From Chalciporus piperatus (Eukaryota; Basidiomycota; Agaricomycetes; Boletales; Boletaceae): DNA of 64,000 nucleotides. Every line of letters begins with the position of its first letter. The stretch's first letter is position 1. This document shows positions 1 to 12,471 of the stretch, piece by piece. A program made the position numbers and the translations under genes. The notes under the pieces were generated by a model. The model was given only the letters and a program-made list of their open reading frames with translations. It was not told where the DNA came from and did no database searches. The stretch lies in contig JBBPTG010000008.1 of the NCBI GenBank assembly GCA_038093975.1, positions 186,001 through 250,000 of the forward strand, given 5' to 3'.

Positions 1-141
1 GCTAAACCATGTATGAGCATAATGCATATTGGGGAGGACGACGAATGTGGTGTAGGGGAATAAGAATACGATAGAATAACGAGCCGATAATGTATCTCTG
101 AAGCGAGGGTAACAGCCAACAAAATGGACTAAACGGGATCC

Positions 142-3100
142 TTAGAAGTTCAAGGTGCCCTGACCGCGTTCGGGATCACTCATCCTGTTCACTTTGACGG
201 TGGGTCCGAATGAGACGTTACTCATATCCTGAGGTGTAATCAGGACGTATTGCTTCTTGTCAGAAGCGTTTGCAGTATCAATCTATCGAGACAGTCAGAG
301 ACGATCACGCGAGAGAATAGTGTTGTGCATACAATCATGCGCATACTGATGCGGCGGTTGACAGCGTCCATGAAAACATCGAATTCATCTAGGGCTAATG
401 TCAGCAATCGATAGTGCAAGAAGTCGAGGCCAAGTTTACCGAGACAGCGTATTGGGCAACCGATGGAATCCCACAACGATAAAAGCAGGCAGAGAGTCGA
501 GAACGACTTCTCTCCACCACTGAGAGAGCGAGGATCTTTATCCCTTGCTTGAGTCAATGTCTGATCGTCGGTTTGGACTTTGAGTTGGAGAGTCTGGCCG
601 ACATGATCGAACAAGACTTTTCCATAGTAACCGCGTTCAGATAGGTGATACTGGAATACCAATTTGCAACGAAGGGCGATGTGACGTCGGAATTCGTGCC
701 ACCTATCCAGTCGAATCAGGAGAGATTTCTTCAACGCCTGGACGGCTAGTGAGAATATGCCACTAATTCGAATGGAGGTGAACTTACATGGTTCAGGGTG
801 GCCAAGCTCTTGAGATCACGTTCGGCATTATCCAGATCGGCCTTAGCTTTATTAACCTCAATGGTCATCTCTTCAACGGTTGCACCTTGTCTGTAAAGTC
901 CAATTAGCAGTAGGTCGGTCCCCGGACGAGAGAACCCACCTCTTCTCTCGCTCCTTAAGAGCTGCTTGAACCGAATCGAGTTGGCGCTGTACTTCGGTCA
1001 CTTTACGAGGATTCTCGACTCTCTCGCAATACTTCAGAGCGCGGTCTGTCCACTCTGTGAACTCCTCCTGTAGAGTCTTTGCGCTCTCCTCGATATCTGA
1101 GACCTTTCCCTTCTCAGCGTTGAGTTTCGTTTCATAGAATTGATGGTTCTTCTGGGCCTCGAGTCGATTTCCAACAGCATCCTCGATTTTGGCCTACGAA
1201 ACCAGTTTTGTCAAATTCTTATGCGCAGGACCAATAGAAGATGCTTACCATGACTGCACCGCGGAGCTGCTCAAAGTTTTGAATCTGGTCCTTAAACCCA
1301 TTGAGTTCTGTGAGGCGGGCGCGCTGCTGCTCGTTGATCAAAGTTATGCGCTTCGATACCTCAGCGAATTGCTCCATGATGTTCGCTTTCTCTGCTTCTG
1401 CATCCTGGGGGAAGGGTTAGATGCTCAGTGGTTCAACCAGTTAACGCAGACAAAACACGCACGTCTTTAGCGGCCTGGAATCCAGACAGGCCCGCTGGCA
1501 TATCTTCGTTAGCCTCTTCTTGGAGCTGAGAGTGTGCAGTCTTTGCACTTCTCAATGTTTCGTGCGCTCTGCGTTCCGCTACCTGAACACCACACGCATC
1601 AGTCTATTGTACCAATGCACGGTATGAGGTTAACTTACCTCGAGCGCTTGGAGTTCGCGGGATATGCTGTCATATACTTGACGGCACTGATTACACTCAG
1701 CCTGAGTAGATTTGTATTCCGACTCCGCCATCTGCAAAGCCTTCTGTGAGTTGCTATGAAATTATAATGAGACGCACGAACGATGGAATAGAAGACAGAG
1801 TACTTACCGGAGTGCCGTGGCCAGATCGCTGGTGGTGAAGAGCGTGCTGCGATGATCGTTGGCTCTGACTCCTTGAAAACCGATGGATGATCCACCCCCT
1901 TCGCTGATTTATTACATTGAGCACACGGAGCAGGAGAATGAGTCCGCGAGAAACGTACGGGAATCTGGTTACTTTCATGTGGTCAGCAGTCCATGCGACG
2001 CCACCCCCGCGAAGGCTTTTGAGTATGTCATCGCCGAGCTTACGATGTTCCGCAAGGACAGTCCGTTCAATACTCGCCGAGTTGATCAATAATCGTAACA
2101 CGAATGGATCGGAAACCTAAGCAAGGGTGTGCGTCAATAAGCGTCAGGGTACCTCGAGGAATTGCCTACATCAAGAGCGCGAAGAACGGTAAGAACATCC
2201 TCGCGAGGTTCCCCACCGCTGTAGTCAAACAAGTCTCGCTGTGAGATGATGATATGGACATGATGGCTGAGAGAAGCGTCAGTGCATTGTATCCGAAGAA
2301 TAAGAGGAAAAGTAGTACTTCTTCGTTTGATCGAAAATCCTCTTCAACTGTTGTCGATCCCTCGGATCCGTACACGCGAAGGATGTCATCAAGGCTCCGA
2401 GCTGCGCCCTCAATATCTGAGCCCACTTCTGATCCTTGAGTTTTACATATAGGCCAAGGGGCCCAATGGGGGTCTCTCCGTGCCAACGCATGTTGCCTAT
2501 ATTCTGTAAGATGCCTTTGATATCATGACCATACGATGCAAGACTGTTCTTTTCTTGTTCCTTCAACTTGCTAATCATGGTCTGGGATTCAGTGATACGT
2601 TCCTGAAGTTGGTGCTTTTTGTTCTCGGCAGCTTGCCCTTTGGATTTTGCCTCTTCTTGTTCATTGAGTTTGCAGCGTCTCTGTTCAATGACCTCCTTAT
2701 TTCGGCGGTCGGCTTCGGCAACAGCTTCTTTGGCAGCATCGAGACGACGGTTTATTTCATCGCGCTTTGCCTGTGTGTGAGCTTCCAAGCGACGCGTCTC
2801 TTCCGCGATTTTTTCGTCATACTCTTTGATGGTCCTGTTTAAACTCATTATGGTGGTGTTCATAGTTTTTTCGTCGTTCTTGAGGGAACGATCAGCCACG
2901 AACATCTAAATCGGTGAGATGACACTTACTTTGACCTCGCTGAGCTGATTCTTGTTGACTCTGATTGTCTCTTGGAGCGCGTCACGCTGAGCATTGAGAT
3001 GGTCAATGTTCCCGAGGTCTGCGTGTTCTTTCTCGTGACGTTCCACCTCTTCAGAGGCCAGCTTGAACTGGGACTAAAGAGGGGTGATATGTCAACCTCA

Positions 3101-4640
3101 CACAGCCCATAATCATTGAAGTGCAATGAGCACACCTCTGCTGTTTGGAGCTCAGCCTCGATTCTCGGCAGGCGACGCTGAGCCTTGGCCAGATCATCAA
3201 ACTTGGCTTCCATTTCCTGGACACTCAAAAATAAGACTATTTAACCGTCGCAGTAGGCGAAGAATCTTACCGTTTGTTTCCCAGCCACGTGAGCCCATGC
3301 TAACTCCTTCTTGAGTTCATCGACTTTGAACCGTTGTTCACGCGCCTTGGAAGCCTCTTGAAAGCGTGCAGTAGCTTCTTTGAACACTGCGCGGAGGTCT
3401 GGAATAACCTGTCTCTTTTGATGAAGTAGTTTCTTGGTCTGGTTGATGTTGTCCAGGCAAGTATCGTACTCTTCGCTGAGTTGACTCAATTGCGTACCAC
3501 GAAGGAAGAACTAATGAAAAATATGGTGAGGATTGCCACAAATACATGGTGGACCACGGCGAACCTTGTACTTGTCGGAGGGATGAGATGCATTCAAAAA
3601 CTGGCGCGCAGCATCTGGGAATACTCGTCAAGATACTTCAAGGTTCAATCGTTCATACAGACCTTGGGTGAGGACATTCATAGGGTTATCAACTTGGATG
3701 TTCATGTGGTCGCATATAGCAGCCAATTCGTCCCTCTTGGTCGAGATAACCACGCCATCCTTGCTCATGACTTTCCACGAGGAAGACCCATCCTTGGTAA
3801 AAGCGCGGCGAATGACAATACTCCTGCCGTACTCTTTGGGTTTGTAAGCTTCATCACCCTGATTCTTCAGTACAATGGTGACCTCCGCTCTCCTGTTTCG
3901 GGGGGTTAGCCATGGGTGGAACAGGGTTGAAAGGCAACTCACTGTTGACCTTCTCGAATGAATGACTTGAGACCACTTCCACGACCAGTAGAAGTGGATT
4001 TGCCACCGAGTGCAATGGTAATAGCAGATAAAACAGCACTCTTCCCACCTGATAGGGGCACGGTTAGTTATGCATACCAACGAACACATTTTGATAGATA
4101 GGACGCACTTCCGTTATGACCTTGAAACGTGTCTCAGCATTCTCATCGCTGGTAGGAGACAACCACTTACCGATGATGAAATTAACCTGAGGTCCGAATG
4201 TAAAGGTGAGGTGAGCGTGGCACATGAACTGCTTCATCTCGACCGACTCGATGATGCCGTGGTCTGCAATACCCTTTGAGATCCGTGTTAGTTTTGTGCA
4301 TCATTGGCAGGCTGAAGTTCCTTACACCGATGGTACTGCGGCGTTGCTCAAGCTTACGGCGAATGGCCTCGCCGTGGTCCTCTTCAAACTTCTTCTCTTC
4401 CTCTTCATTTGGTTGACCATCATTGTGTATGTCTTCTTCCTCTTCCTCTTCGTCACTATCGTCCTCGCGGGCTTTGGCCTTCCCCTTGCCGTTGATCCTC
4501 GGCTTTCTTTCGCGTTGAGGGGAAGAAGGGGGGACTACATGGACCTCGTCATTACTATCCTCGGTTTTGGCGCGCTTAGATGCCTGAGAGGACTCGAGCA
4601 AGTCGTCATCGCTGTCGACGACGTTCTTTCGCTTCGCCAT
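142..4640 (-). CDS. SMC6: SMC6, structural maintenance of chromosomes protein 6
   Basis: ATPase arm of the nuclear Smc5/6 complex, which acts in recombination repair and rDNA stability and carries a SUMO ligase. The start MAKRKNVV (ATG at 4638-4640) opens an acidic, Ser/Asp-rich N-terminus. Next comes the head half with a Walker A of the form GHNGSGKSAVLSA, then long charged heptad-like stretches (about 1.0-3.6 kb) fitting two coiled-coil arms and a hinge. The C-terminal head has the ABC signature LSGGEKSFSTLCLLLSLW and the Walker B LDEFDVFMDAVNRR, both diagnostic for SMC6 rather than SMC5. The protein ends ERGQGTLNF and a TAA at 142-144. There are many introns of about 50-60 nt. Walker A is assembled across a 12-nt exon at 4109-4120. 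The identity is firm; individual exon borders in the coiled-coil part were not all checked. Confidence 0.93.
4109..4120 (-). other. 12-nt microexon inside the SMC6 Walker A
   Basis: On the minus strand the twelve bases GTCATAACGGAA lie between an acceptor (TTTCAAG) and a donor (GTGCGTCC). The flanking introns are about 50 and 60 nt, and the second contains a CTAAC branch-like site. Joining the pieces restores G-H-N-G-S-G-K-S, the SMC6 nucleotide-binding loop. No other arrangement that I tried gives this motif. Confidence 0.8.
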
Positions 4641-5316
4641 GACGCTGTGCGTGCAATTGGGAGAAGAGACGCGCACGCGACGCGTCGTGCCGTGTTCGTG
4701 TCAATGAACGTCAACAAGACCACACAAATCCGCACGTGATCTTGAGAACCGATTTCCGATCCGATAGATACTGCCTACGAGTAGTAAGTATACGCTCGTC
4801 AGACGTCTGTGACGGTGAGCTCGAGATTGTATATTTCGCTGTCATTGTGTGAACGTAATATATTTGCGAGTGAAGTCAGAGTGGTGCGTCGTCACGAGGT
4901 GCATGTTTAGCCGACGTGATTCTTTGATTGCCTGTCCCACGAGTTGGTTACCAACCCAAGATATAATAATGATATATTTTGTTTCATATTCTCCTTGGCC
5001 ATCCTCTTCCTCTACTCGGTTTGTGTCTCCTTTTCTTTCTCTTTCTATTCTTCGTATTCAGGCTCGAAATCGACACCGCTGCCTCCCTGAACTCACGTTT
5101 CGAGTTTCAGAGGCTTCCACTCGCTTAATATCAGTCCTTCCCTGAAGACCTCCATTCCATCCCCATCAGACGACAGCACCCACTGCAGAGCCAGATCAGA
5201 GCCGCACCAAACAACATGTATGTTCATCAGCCTCCATATTATCACTGTCCCTCACCTTCCTTGCAAGGTACAATACACGTATAGACGGCCATAACCCACA
5301 CCACGGTTTTGGCCCC
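4641..5316. promoter_or_regulatory. Divergent intergenic region between SMC6 and the membrane protein gene
   Basis: No convincing gene. A pyrimidine-rich run (about 5026-5062) lies upstream of the rightward gene. An ATG at 5216 opens a 22-codon frame ending at TAG 5282-5284. The GTATGT overlapping that ATG and the TATAG ending at 5284 look like a 66-68 nt 5'UTR intron, which would remove the short frame. Confidence 0.5.
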
Positions 5317-6246
5317 ATGGCCAACGGCGCGCCTCAAGGAATCCCCCTTGCGGCTCCTCGCCCCGGATACCCTGCTCCCGTCTCCAACCTCAAAATTCCA
5401 AGTCCTTCCCCCTCAACTCCCGAAGGCCGTGTATCAGAACAACTGCAGATGGGGCAGGTCCCTCAGGCGCTTCGCGTCACTCACCCACAGGCAGCCATGG
5501 GCGCACCCATGATGCCCCCGCCAATTTATCAGACATCGTCCCAAAGGCCATCCGTACCCAGCACGCCTCACCCGCTTCAACCACCGATGACTCCCATCAC
5601 GCCCGTTTTCGCCCGCCCGTCAAAGTCTCCAGCACCACCGGATGTCAAGTTCTCCTCAGAGGTGGTTATCTTGCGGGGTAACTCTGAAGATAATCTCATA
5701 CCAAAGCGTGGTGATAAGGGTGATGATTTCTGGAGGAGATTTAGCATGGTTGCCAAAGAAGAAAAGAAGCCCAGGTAAGACCGTTCCGTTTAATGAGATT
5801 GTCATTAGTTTATTCCCCCGCCTAGTATGTGGTTGACGAAGACACAGAGCGGGACGAGCCGCTTGTCACGCTGGGTTTGGATTGTCGGCATGATCCTCCT
5901 TATTGTACGTTCGCATTGAAGCGTGCAGAACTGATCCCTGACTCCTTGCCAGTGCACCGTAGCAGGAGCCTCCATCGGCTGGTATATCTCACACAACGCT
6001 CCATCTCATCAGCCACCAAAGGCAGTTGGTGGAAGCGCGGGTGAGACCGCCGGTTCCGCCACCTCGACAGTATCAGCGAGTCAAATGGGTCAAACTTCGT
6101 CTCCCCATGTTACTCCTACCTTCACGCTCGCGCACCGTGATGCAGCGCCAGATCCCACACCAGCAGTATTTGAAGGTATCCATATACCCACTGAAGATGC
6201 TGCAAACGTTTCGAAGCACAGGAAGCACAGGCTTCGCAACTTCTGA
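5317..6246 (+). CDS. Proline-rich single-pass membrane protein, unknown function
   Basis: Three exons, 5317-5774, 5826-5904 and 5953-6246, joined at clean GT-AG sites (GTAAGA...CCTAG and GTACGT...GCCAG), give 276 residues. Residues 1-150 are rich in Pro, Ser and Gln and probably disordered. A short charged segment (DDFWRRFS) follows. One hydrophobic helix spans about residues 169-191 (WVWIVGMILLI, then a small-residue stretch ending SIGWYI). The remaining 85 residues are Ser/Thr-rich and end in a basic RKHRLRNF. There is no signal peptide at the N-terminus, so a tail facing the lumen or outside is inferred. I do not recognise a named family. The start could instead be ATG 5216 if a 70-nt intron ending at CCTCAAG is used. 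Confidence 0.75.
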
Positions 6247-6929
6247 CATGAACGATTCCTGTTGACAAGACACTCTAAGCGTTCCACAGCATCTTCATTT
6301 TTATTATGCCCATCAGGCCTCATCACCGCATGCAATCCTGCATTTTTGGTAGGATTCCTCGCCTTTGATCTACTCCAATTACTTGGGACAACGTCAACCT
6401 AGACAAATGTCCTGTCCTCTCGTTTAATCATCATCACGCTGGAGATGGATTTGTATTTATCCTCTATTTGATCGAATCATCGGTTGGTTACATCGTCTAC
6501 ACCTTGGTCTTTTTCACGCCCTGTGTTGCCCCTGGCCACCTGTTCGCATTATTCCCCAGTTAGCCTTCAAACCTACGTGCTACGAAACTGTTCCCGGTTG
6601 GAATTTGAGTCCTCTTCCCATCCTATTGCAACCGCTTTGCGTGTTACCATTGCTATACCCCTTAGGTACACAAATCTGTCATCATGGAGCCACTGGCCTG
6701 TCATAACTTCATCCATGCTCAAAGGCTGATACTTCGCGAACCGAGCTCGAGTAAGACTGTGCACAATGTTTCGAGCACCAGTTACATTAAGCAATATGGT
6801 ATGGTTTGTAGGGTAATAGTAATCGCGTTGCAACGTGCATGGCTAAAGTGTATCAGTACTTGCAAACAGTGAAATAAAGCATGCGAAAGCAATTGAAACC
6901 CCTCAGGAGCACAAAGCCAGCATCATGCA
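6247..6929. other. Convergent intergenic region, no gene seen
   Basis: Lies tail-to-tail between the membrane protein gene and the SUMO protease gene. Only short random frames occur, with no repeat or RNA gene that I could recognise. It presumably holds the two 3' untranslated regions. Confidence 0.5.
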
Positions 6930-9900
6930 CTATCCACGGAGCCTCATAGCGGGTCGTTTCTCCCTGGCGACTGGCGCCGCTTTTCTACTCGGAACTTCTT
7001 CGATCTCCATGTCACCTTCTCTACTGGGCCTCGGTGCGCGTCGTTTCCGCCCGGCAACTTTTCCGTTCGGAGTCTCAACGATGTCCACTTCACCTTCAGA
7101 GGATAGATCATCCGTATCTCCCTTCTTCGCCTCTTCTTCTCTCACCAGCTTCCATTCATCTGAAAGCTCCGAGATTCGAGCGATCAGATTATCTCGGACC
7201 AAGGGAATTTCGTGATCCTGCCATCTCTTCTTACGTTCGGAGCTTGGGATGGTCCCTCTTGTCTGTTAATGGGGTTGGACATCAAAGAGCACAGCGCGGT
7301 GAATGATACATACGGAGAGCATTTGCTCCACGAATTCCGCCGGGGAACTCATGAACACCTTGACAAACTGGAGGAGGTAGATTCCACAATCCCATGTATT
7401 GGGTTGAACCGGGACCTGAGCACCGATGAGGTATAGCGTGTCCAAACGACCAGAGCTGATTTACCTGAACTTGCTTGCCGATTGCGTCCCGCACTTCGTC
7501 AAAATTATGTTTGTCTTTTGCCTCTTGTGTGAGGTAGTGTTTGAGAACTTTGATGGCTTGGGGATGTCGAGTACCAAGGGAATCGAGGGTAAAAATGTAG
7601 GTTCTGAAACGAGGACCGTGAAGGAATCAGATCACCATCCAAATTATTTAAGAATATCTTACTGGGGAGGGGAAGTCGGGCCCGAAGACTGTGGCACAGC
7701 CAACATATCGTCCACCTCTGCCTCTTGTTGTTGATCTTCGCTCTCTTCGGCAATCACGACAGGAGCATCGGCTGGCTCGTCATCCCCCTTGTTGGATGCC
7801 GACGCATAAAAGCGGCCAACCGGAATAACAGACGATGACTTGGAGCTGGAGAGTTCTGTTATTTCCGTTTTCTCGGGCATCTGATGCAACTCCGTGACGG
7901 AGCTATCCACGTCGATGTCCATGATGTCTGAAGCAGGCAGTAACAAGTCGGGAAGAGGTGAGGAATACCGAGACTGGGTCTTGGATGAAGTAGCAGACAC
8001 AGGCTTGGACGCCGAGATAGAACAGGATTTGTCAAAGGCGGCAATTGGAACATCAGCCATCTCGATGTCTTCAGTTATGTGCGGTGTGGATGCGCATGTC
8101 GCGGTGATCGAGGATAGGTCAACTTCAGTCTCCGCATTCGGTTCTTCAGGCGATATGTCAGCTTCAGGATGCCCCTGCTCTTGTTTTCGCTTCCGTGTCA
8201 TCCGTGCATTCTGGGGCTGCGAGGGAGGAAGAGGTGGCTCCAAGGTGTGCCCGGGCTCATATATGATAGCGAGGTACCAATGAACGCTACCAACAATAGT
8301 GAGTGAATATTATCGGGCTAGAGCCAAGCAAACATACTTTTCATTGATAGGAACGATAACGTATTTCTTGGAAAATAGAGGAACTTTAGAGGTCCACTTC
8401 CGCACACTGCGATATCCTTCCTCGGGGCTACAGATAGAATTGAGTCGTGAACAGAGGCGACAGCTTGCGAGAGGCGTGAACGAACCTCTTTCTGTTGTTC
8501 AGCTTCTTGTAGAAGAAAGAGCTGAAAACATGAACTTGGTCCGCAAGCGCTGGATCCTTCTCACGAAGGTCATTAAGCCAAAGCCTGCAAAGTTCGGAAC
8601 AAATATCTTATAGGTTGAACGGGACCCTTACTTGAGACCAAACTCGATGAGGGTATCGTTAAGATACTCTTCGGGCGCCAACCTCTTGATATCACTGCGC
8701 ATAATGCTGAGTGCTCCGGTACCCGTCTGTGGGTACATTAACACGCTGAACGAACATGAAATTGGGACTATCTTTGCAGAATGAAAACGAAGCGTACAGT
8801 TCATCAGGTTCTGGCTGAGCTGGTGGCAAACGTGGAGGTGGACTCTCTACGGTCTGGAGTGCAGACTGTCGCGCTGAACGACGGCGCGGTATGGGAGAAC
8901 CCATATCGTCGGTTGGGTTTTTACTGACAGCAATGACATCAGCATGTCCCCAAGACCGATGCACATATCTTACGAGTTGGGCCTGGACATTTGCGACTTG
9001 ACGGAAGTCGAAGAAGGCGTGGTACCGCGAGTTCGAGACAAGCTTTCACCTGCTGTAGCCTCGTGCATCTCAGCGTAATCGCATGCCTGTTTCCAGCAGG
9101 ACTGTCCGGCTTTTGGCCTAGGAAAACTGTGAACCGCACTTTCAAATAAATCAGATGTTTGCTGACCTCATGGTTTCAACAGCAGTTTGGTTGAATGCCT
9201 TCTTAATCGCGAGTATAAAATTTTGGTACGAAGTGTGATTGAATCCTCGCTCTTTCGCGGTTGAGAATAGGAATGTCAGATATTCCATATGACGCGATCC
9301 ACCTTGGAGACAATCACGATATTAAGAAAACGATTAGAAGTCAAGACTGAGAGACACACCTGCTACAAAACCGTCGAGTTTGCTTTGGTATTTCTTTAGC
9401 CCAATCCCGGCAGTCGACGTAAATTGAATTACAACATTGCTCGTCAAAGGTTGATCCGTGTCGTTCACAATCTAGTGTCGATTATTCAACACAGAGCACA
9501 GGAAGAAACAAAACATGTCACCTTCACTGAATCCACATCTCTATCGAGCTTGAACTTAACTTCCTGACGCTTTCCAGTAATTACTCGCATTAGTGTCGAC
9601 GTGTGCTCGTACTTCAGGCTAAGGGGTTCTTCCTCAGAATGTGGAATTTGATGTAAGCCAAAACACCAAGCATCCAGTGGAAAGGAAAAAGTCCCCTCTT
9701 TCTCACGTGCGGAATTTGTGAAGTGGGACGACGAGGTGCCAACAGGATCAAGAGGGCTCGCGGTCCCTTGGCCGCGGGGAGGGTGCTGAAAAGCAAGCGT
9801 ACATTGAGAGAAAGATGGTCACCTTGTCGTCTTGAACGTACCTCAGACTTCCCTTTCATCCCGCCAACAAGGTTTGGCTTAACCAAATGGAGGGATGGAA

Positions 9901-10682
9901 CCCCATTTTGAATGGGTTGCCGCACGGCTGCAGGTACGGAAACCCTCTCATATGCGACCTTGCGGTTCTTCACAATGTCTTTAGGGATCACTTGTGATGT
10001 TTTAACGTCAGATGGTCGTTCTTTCGTAGGAGGATTGGGGAATTCTTCAATTTCATCATCCTCCGAACCTTCCACGAAAACCGGCGAAGGAGCGCGGCCC
10101 TTCCCCTTCCCTTTCCTCGATATCGGAAACCCTGTCTTGGGATGCGTGTCGAAGTCGTGCGGTCGAGGCTCGAATAAACACATCGGATCCGGGGAGGACC
10201 TGACGGATCGAACGACTCGCTCGCCAACGTCCTCAGAGCTCATATCGACAATGATGATCTCGGCATCATTCGAAACAGGATTAGGATGGTTAACCTCTTG
10301 GATTTCAGGCTCGAAAGCATTGCTGGAATGGGAAATACCCCTAGCATGCGACGAAGATGAGCCATTGATTCGATACGCTGGGCCCGCAGACATGGTGTCA
10401 TCGAGCTTTTGGCGTTTCCCTGCACGATACTCCACAGGGCTGGAGCCGATGGGAGGCTTTGCTAGCAGAGTTTGACCGACATTGGGGTTTCCTCCACGGA
10501 ATTGACCACCACTGGAATGGAGTGTGTTGTTGTGAACGAATGGATTGCCATTGCCACGACCCAGTTTGGGAGCTGGTTGTGGGCGCTAGCGGGCGGAAGT
10601 GAAATGATAAGAAAGCTAGTAAGGAGGAGTCGCTTTCACTCACTTCAGTGGACGATGGGGCGGCTATGGGTGTTGGTGGCAT
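6930..10682 (-). CDS. ULP2: Ulp2/SENP6-7-type SUMO protease
   Basis: C48 cysteine protease that removes SUMO or trims poly-SUMO chains, probably nuclear. The start MPPTPIAAP (ATG at 10680-10682) is followed by a disordered N-terminus. A structured segment around 8.7-9.6 kb (EVKFKLDRDVDSV, FVAGGGSRHMEYLTFLF) resembles a PH-like fold. The protease domain begins SDIKRLAPEEYLNDTLIEF. The catalytic His is in VHWYLAIIYEPG, the Asp in YIFTLDSLGTRHP, and the Gln and Cys in QPNTWDCGIYLLQF. Between His and Asp lies an acidic, Ser-rich insertion of roughly 190 residues, the split-domain layout known for the Ulp2/SENP6-7 branch rather than Ulp1. A basic/acidic tail ends MRLRG. The frame is broken by many short introns. 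The domain identity is strong; the N-terminal exon is inferred. Confidence 0.9.
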
Positions 10683-11016
10683 TTTCCATGGGCTTTCGCA
10701 GGAAATAAGCAGATGGCCGAGCACGAGAAGATGAAGTACTTACCCGGGGTTATTACTAGATGCGTCCCTGTAGTTTGCGGGTGTACTCGTCGACCCGTGC
10801 ATAAATCCGAGTTTGCGCCTGTCATCCTGGGTGATACTGGGCCTCATCGGCGCGTCAGGATTACGCTCTTGACCGTGTGCAGACGATGCAGAAGGTACGG
10901 TGTGGTGTGTAGCTTACACCTCGGCGCGAAACGATGAAACTTCGGATGCACGATGTAACATTGTTGATTTGTCAGCAACTCAGAAATTGCCGTACTACTA
11001 CATTGTCCACCTGCAA
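10683..11016. promoter_or_regulatory. Intergenic region upstream of the SUMO protease gene
   Basis: About 330 bp separate the FOL3 stop from the protease start on the same strand. No gene or repeat was recognised. It should contain the protease promoter and the FOL3 3' end. Confidence 0.45.
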
Positions 11017-12471
11017 CTACACAAGCCCATCGTGCAATAGTAAGTCCTTGAACAAGCGATAGAAATCTGCAACCAAGTACAGGCTCCCAGAGAGAACAAC
11101 CAACTTCTCATCTTCCGTGGCAGCGTGGCCAGCTTCTGCCCACTCAAACGCACTTTGCAACTGACAATTCACCGGAACATCCTCTGGTGCAGTCCACATG
11201 TCCTCGTCCCCAAGCGAGATCACCTGCCGCACCGTGTCTCGTATCTCCAAGGGTGGGACACAAGTCACCCATGGCATACCCTCTGGGGGTGTGAACCGCA
11301 GGGCCGCAACCCTGACTTTGGTCACAGAATCTTCAGCGTGACATCGCGACATGATCGGAAATAGTGTGTCGGAGGGTGTTTTGGGCGGGGAGTGAGAGAT
11401 TGCGATGATGTATGTAATGTGCAACTTGGATCTTGGTCTGAGCCGGGCCACAAGTTCGGAGACATACGAAGCGAGAGTCTCTGCAGATGCTGTATTATGA
11501 GCTCCATCTACCAGAACCGTCGATGGGTGAAGACCCCGCACAGTCACAGGAGGTGAATGGAAGGTGAGCCTCCCGGGCCAAGAAATCCTCTCTATCCCTG
11601 CACAGACAGCTTTGGTCGTGATCCGGTCAGAAAGGTTTCCCAAAGCTGTCCGATCGGATGGTTGAGTGATCAGGGTAGAGACAACGCTCAAGGAGAGCGC
11701 TAGATTATCGAGTTGATGAGCACCATGTAATGGGAGTTTGGCATGAATCGGTGAATGGAATGCGGGGGAATGGAACAGGATCGGTTGCCCAGGAGGAGGG
11801 ACGAATGGTTGTACTGAAGGAGAGAAATGATATTCGACGGAAGATGGCTGTCGGTAAACTGGCGTGCTGAGGATGAGACAGCCGGCCTCGACAACGCGTC
11901 TCACGGTTGGCTCGACGATAGCGTGCTTCTGTGCGCCCAGAACAAGTGGCTTACCGGGCCTCGCGATCCCAGCCTTGTGCTCCGCAATCAACTCGATGGT
12001 ATCTCCGAGGAACTTTTGATGGTCTAGGTCGACCGATGTGAGAACGGACACCAGAATGCAGCTGTCTGGGATTATATTTGTGGCGTCATCTCGACCACCC
12101 ATCCCGACCTCGAGGACGACTATATCGAGCTTTGCATCTTCGAGGATCTGAAGCCCCGTGAGCGTCAAGAGCTCGAAGGGAGTGGCTCCAGTCTTAAGAT
12201 CCTGTTCTGCAGCCAAAACTTGTTTCTGGGCGCGATGATAAGCATCCGGGGTGACGGGTTGCCCATTTACGAGAATGGAGTCGTAGATTGAAACTAGATG
12301 GGGGCTGTTGAACCGGCCGACGGAGAGGCCAGATGCGTGGAGAATGGAAAATATGATGGCTGTCACGCTTCCCTTTCCATTTGTCCCTGCAACGTGAATT
12401 GTCGGTCTCGTGTAGGGATCGAGGTGGGCAGCAAGACGTCGAACACGATCTAGGGAGAGATTGATAGACAT
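11017..12471 (-). CDS. FOL3: Folylpolyglutamate synthase / dihydrofolate synthase family (FOL3-like)
   Basis: Mur-ligase-family ATP-dependent enzyme that adds glutamate to dihydropteroate or folates. It is a single uninterrupted exon of 484 residues, unusual among these intron-rich neighbours. The start was chosen at MSINLSLDRV (ATG 12469-12471) because yeast Fol3-type enzymes begin close to this motif; an in-frame ATG at 12558 would add 29 residues. Seen in order: P-loop HVAGTNGKGSVTA, FNSPHLVSIYDSILVNG, VLEVGMGGRDDATN, the SVDLDHQKFLGDT metal and glutamate region, EHKAGIARPGKP, and LVDGAHNTASA in the C-terminal domain. It is divergent from the MYND gene across about 300 bp. Fol3 versus Met7-type activity cannot be settled here, but the short N-terminus without a mitochondrial presequence favours Fol3. 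Confidence 0.9.
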   Translation of the reverse strand: MSINLSLDRVRRLAAHLDPYTRPTIHVAGTNGKGSVTAIIFSILHASGLSVGRFNSPHLVSIYDSILVNGQPVTPDAYHRAQKQVLAAEQDLKTGATPFELLTLTGLQILEDAKLDIVVLEVGMGGRDDATNIIPDSCILVSVLTSVDLDHQKFLGDTIELIAEHKAGIARPGKPLVLGAQKHAIVEPTVRRVVEAGCLILSTPVYRQPSSVEYHFSPSVQPFVPPPGQPILFHSPAFHSPIHAKLPLHGAHQLDNLALSLSVVSTLITQPSDRTALGNLSDRITTKAVCAGIERISWPGRLTFHSPPVTVRGLHPSTVLVDGAHNTASAETLASYVSELVARLRPRSKLHITYIIAISHSPPKTPSDTLFPIMSRCHAEDSVTKVRVAALRFTPPEGMPWVTCVPPLEIRDTVRQVISLGDEDMWTAPEDVPVNCQLQSAFEWAEAGHAATEDEKLVVLSGSLYLVADFYRLFKDLLLHDGLV

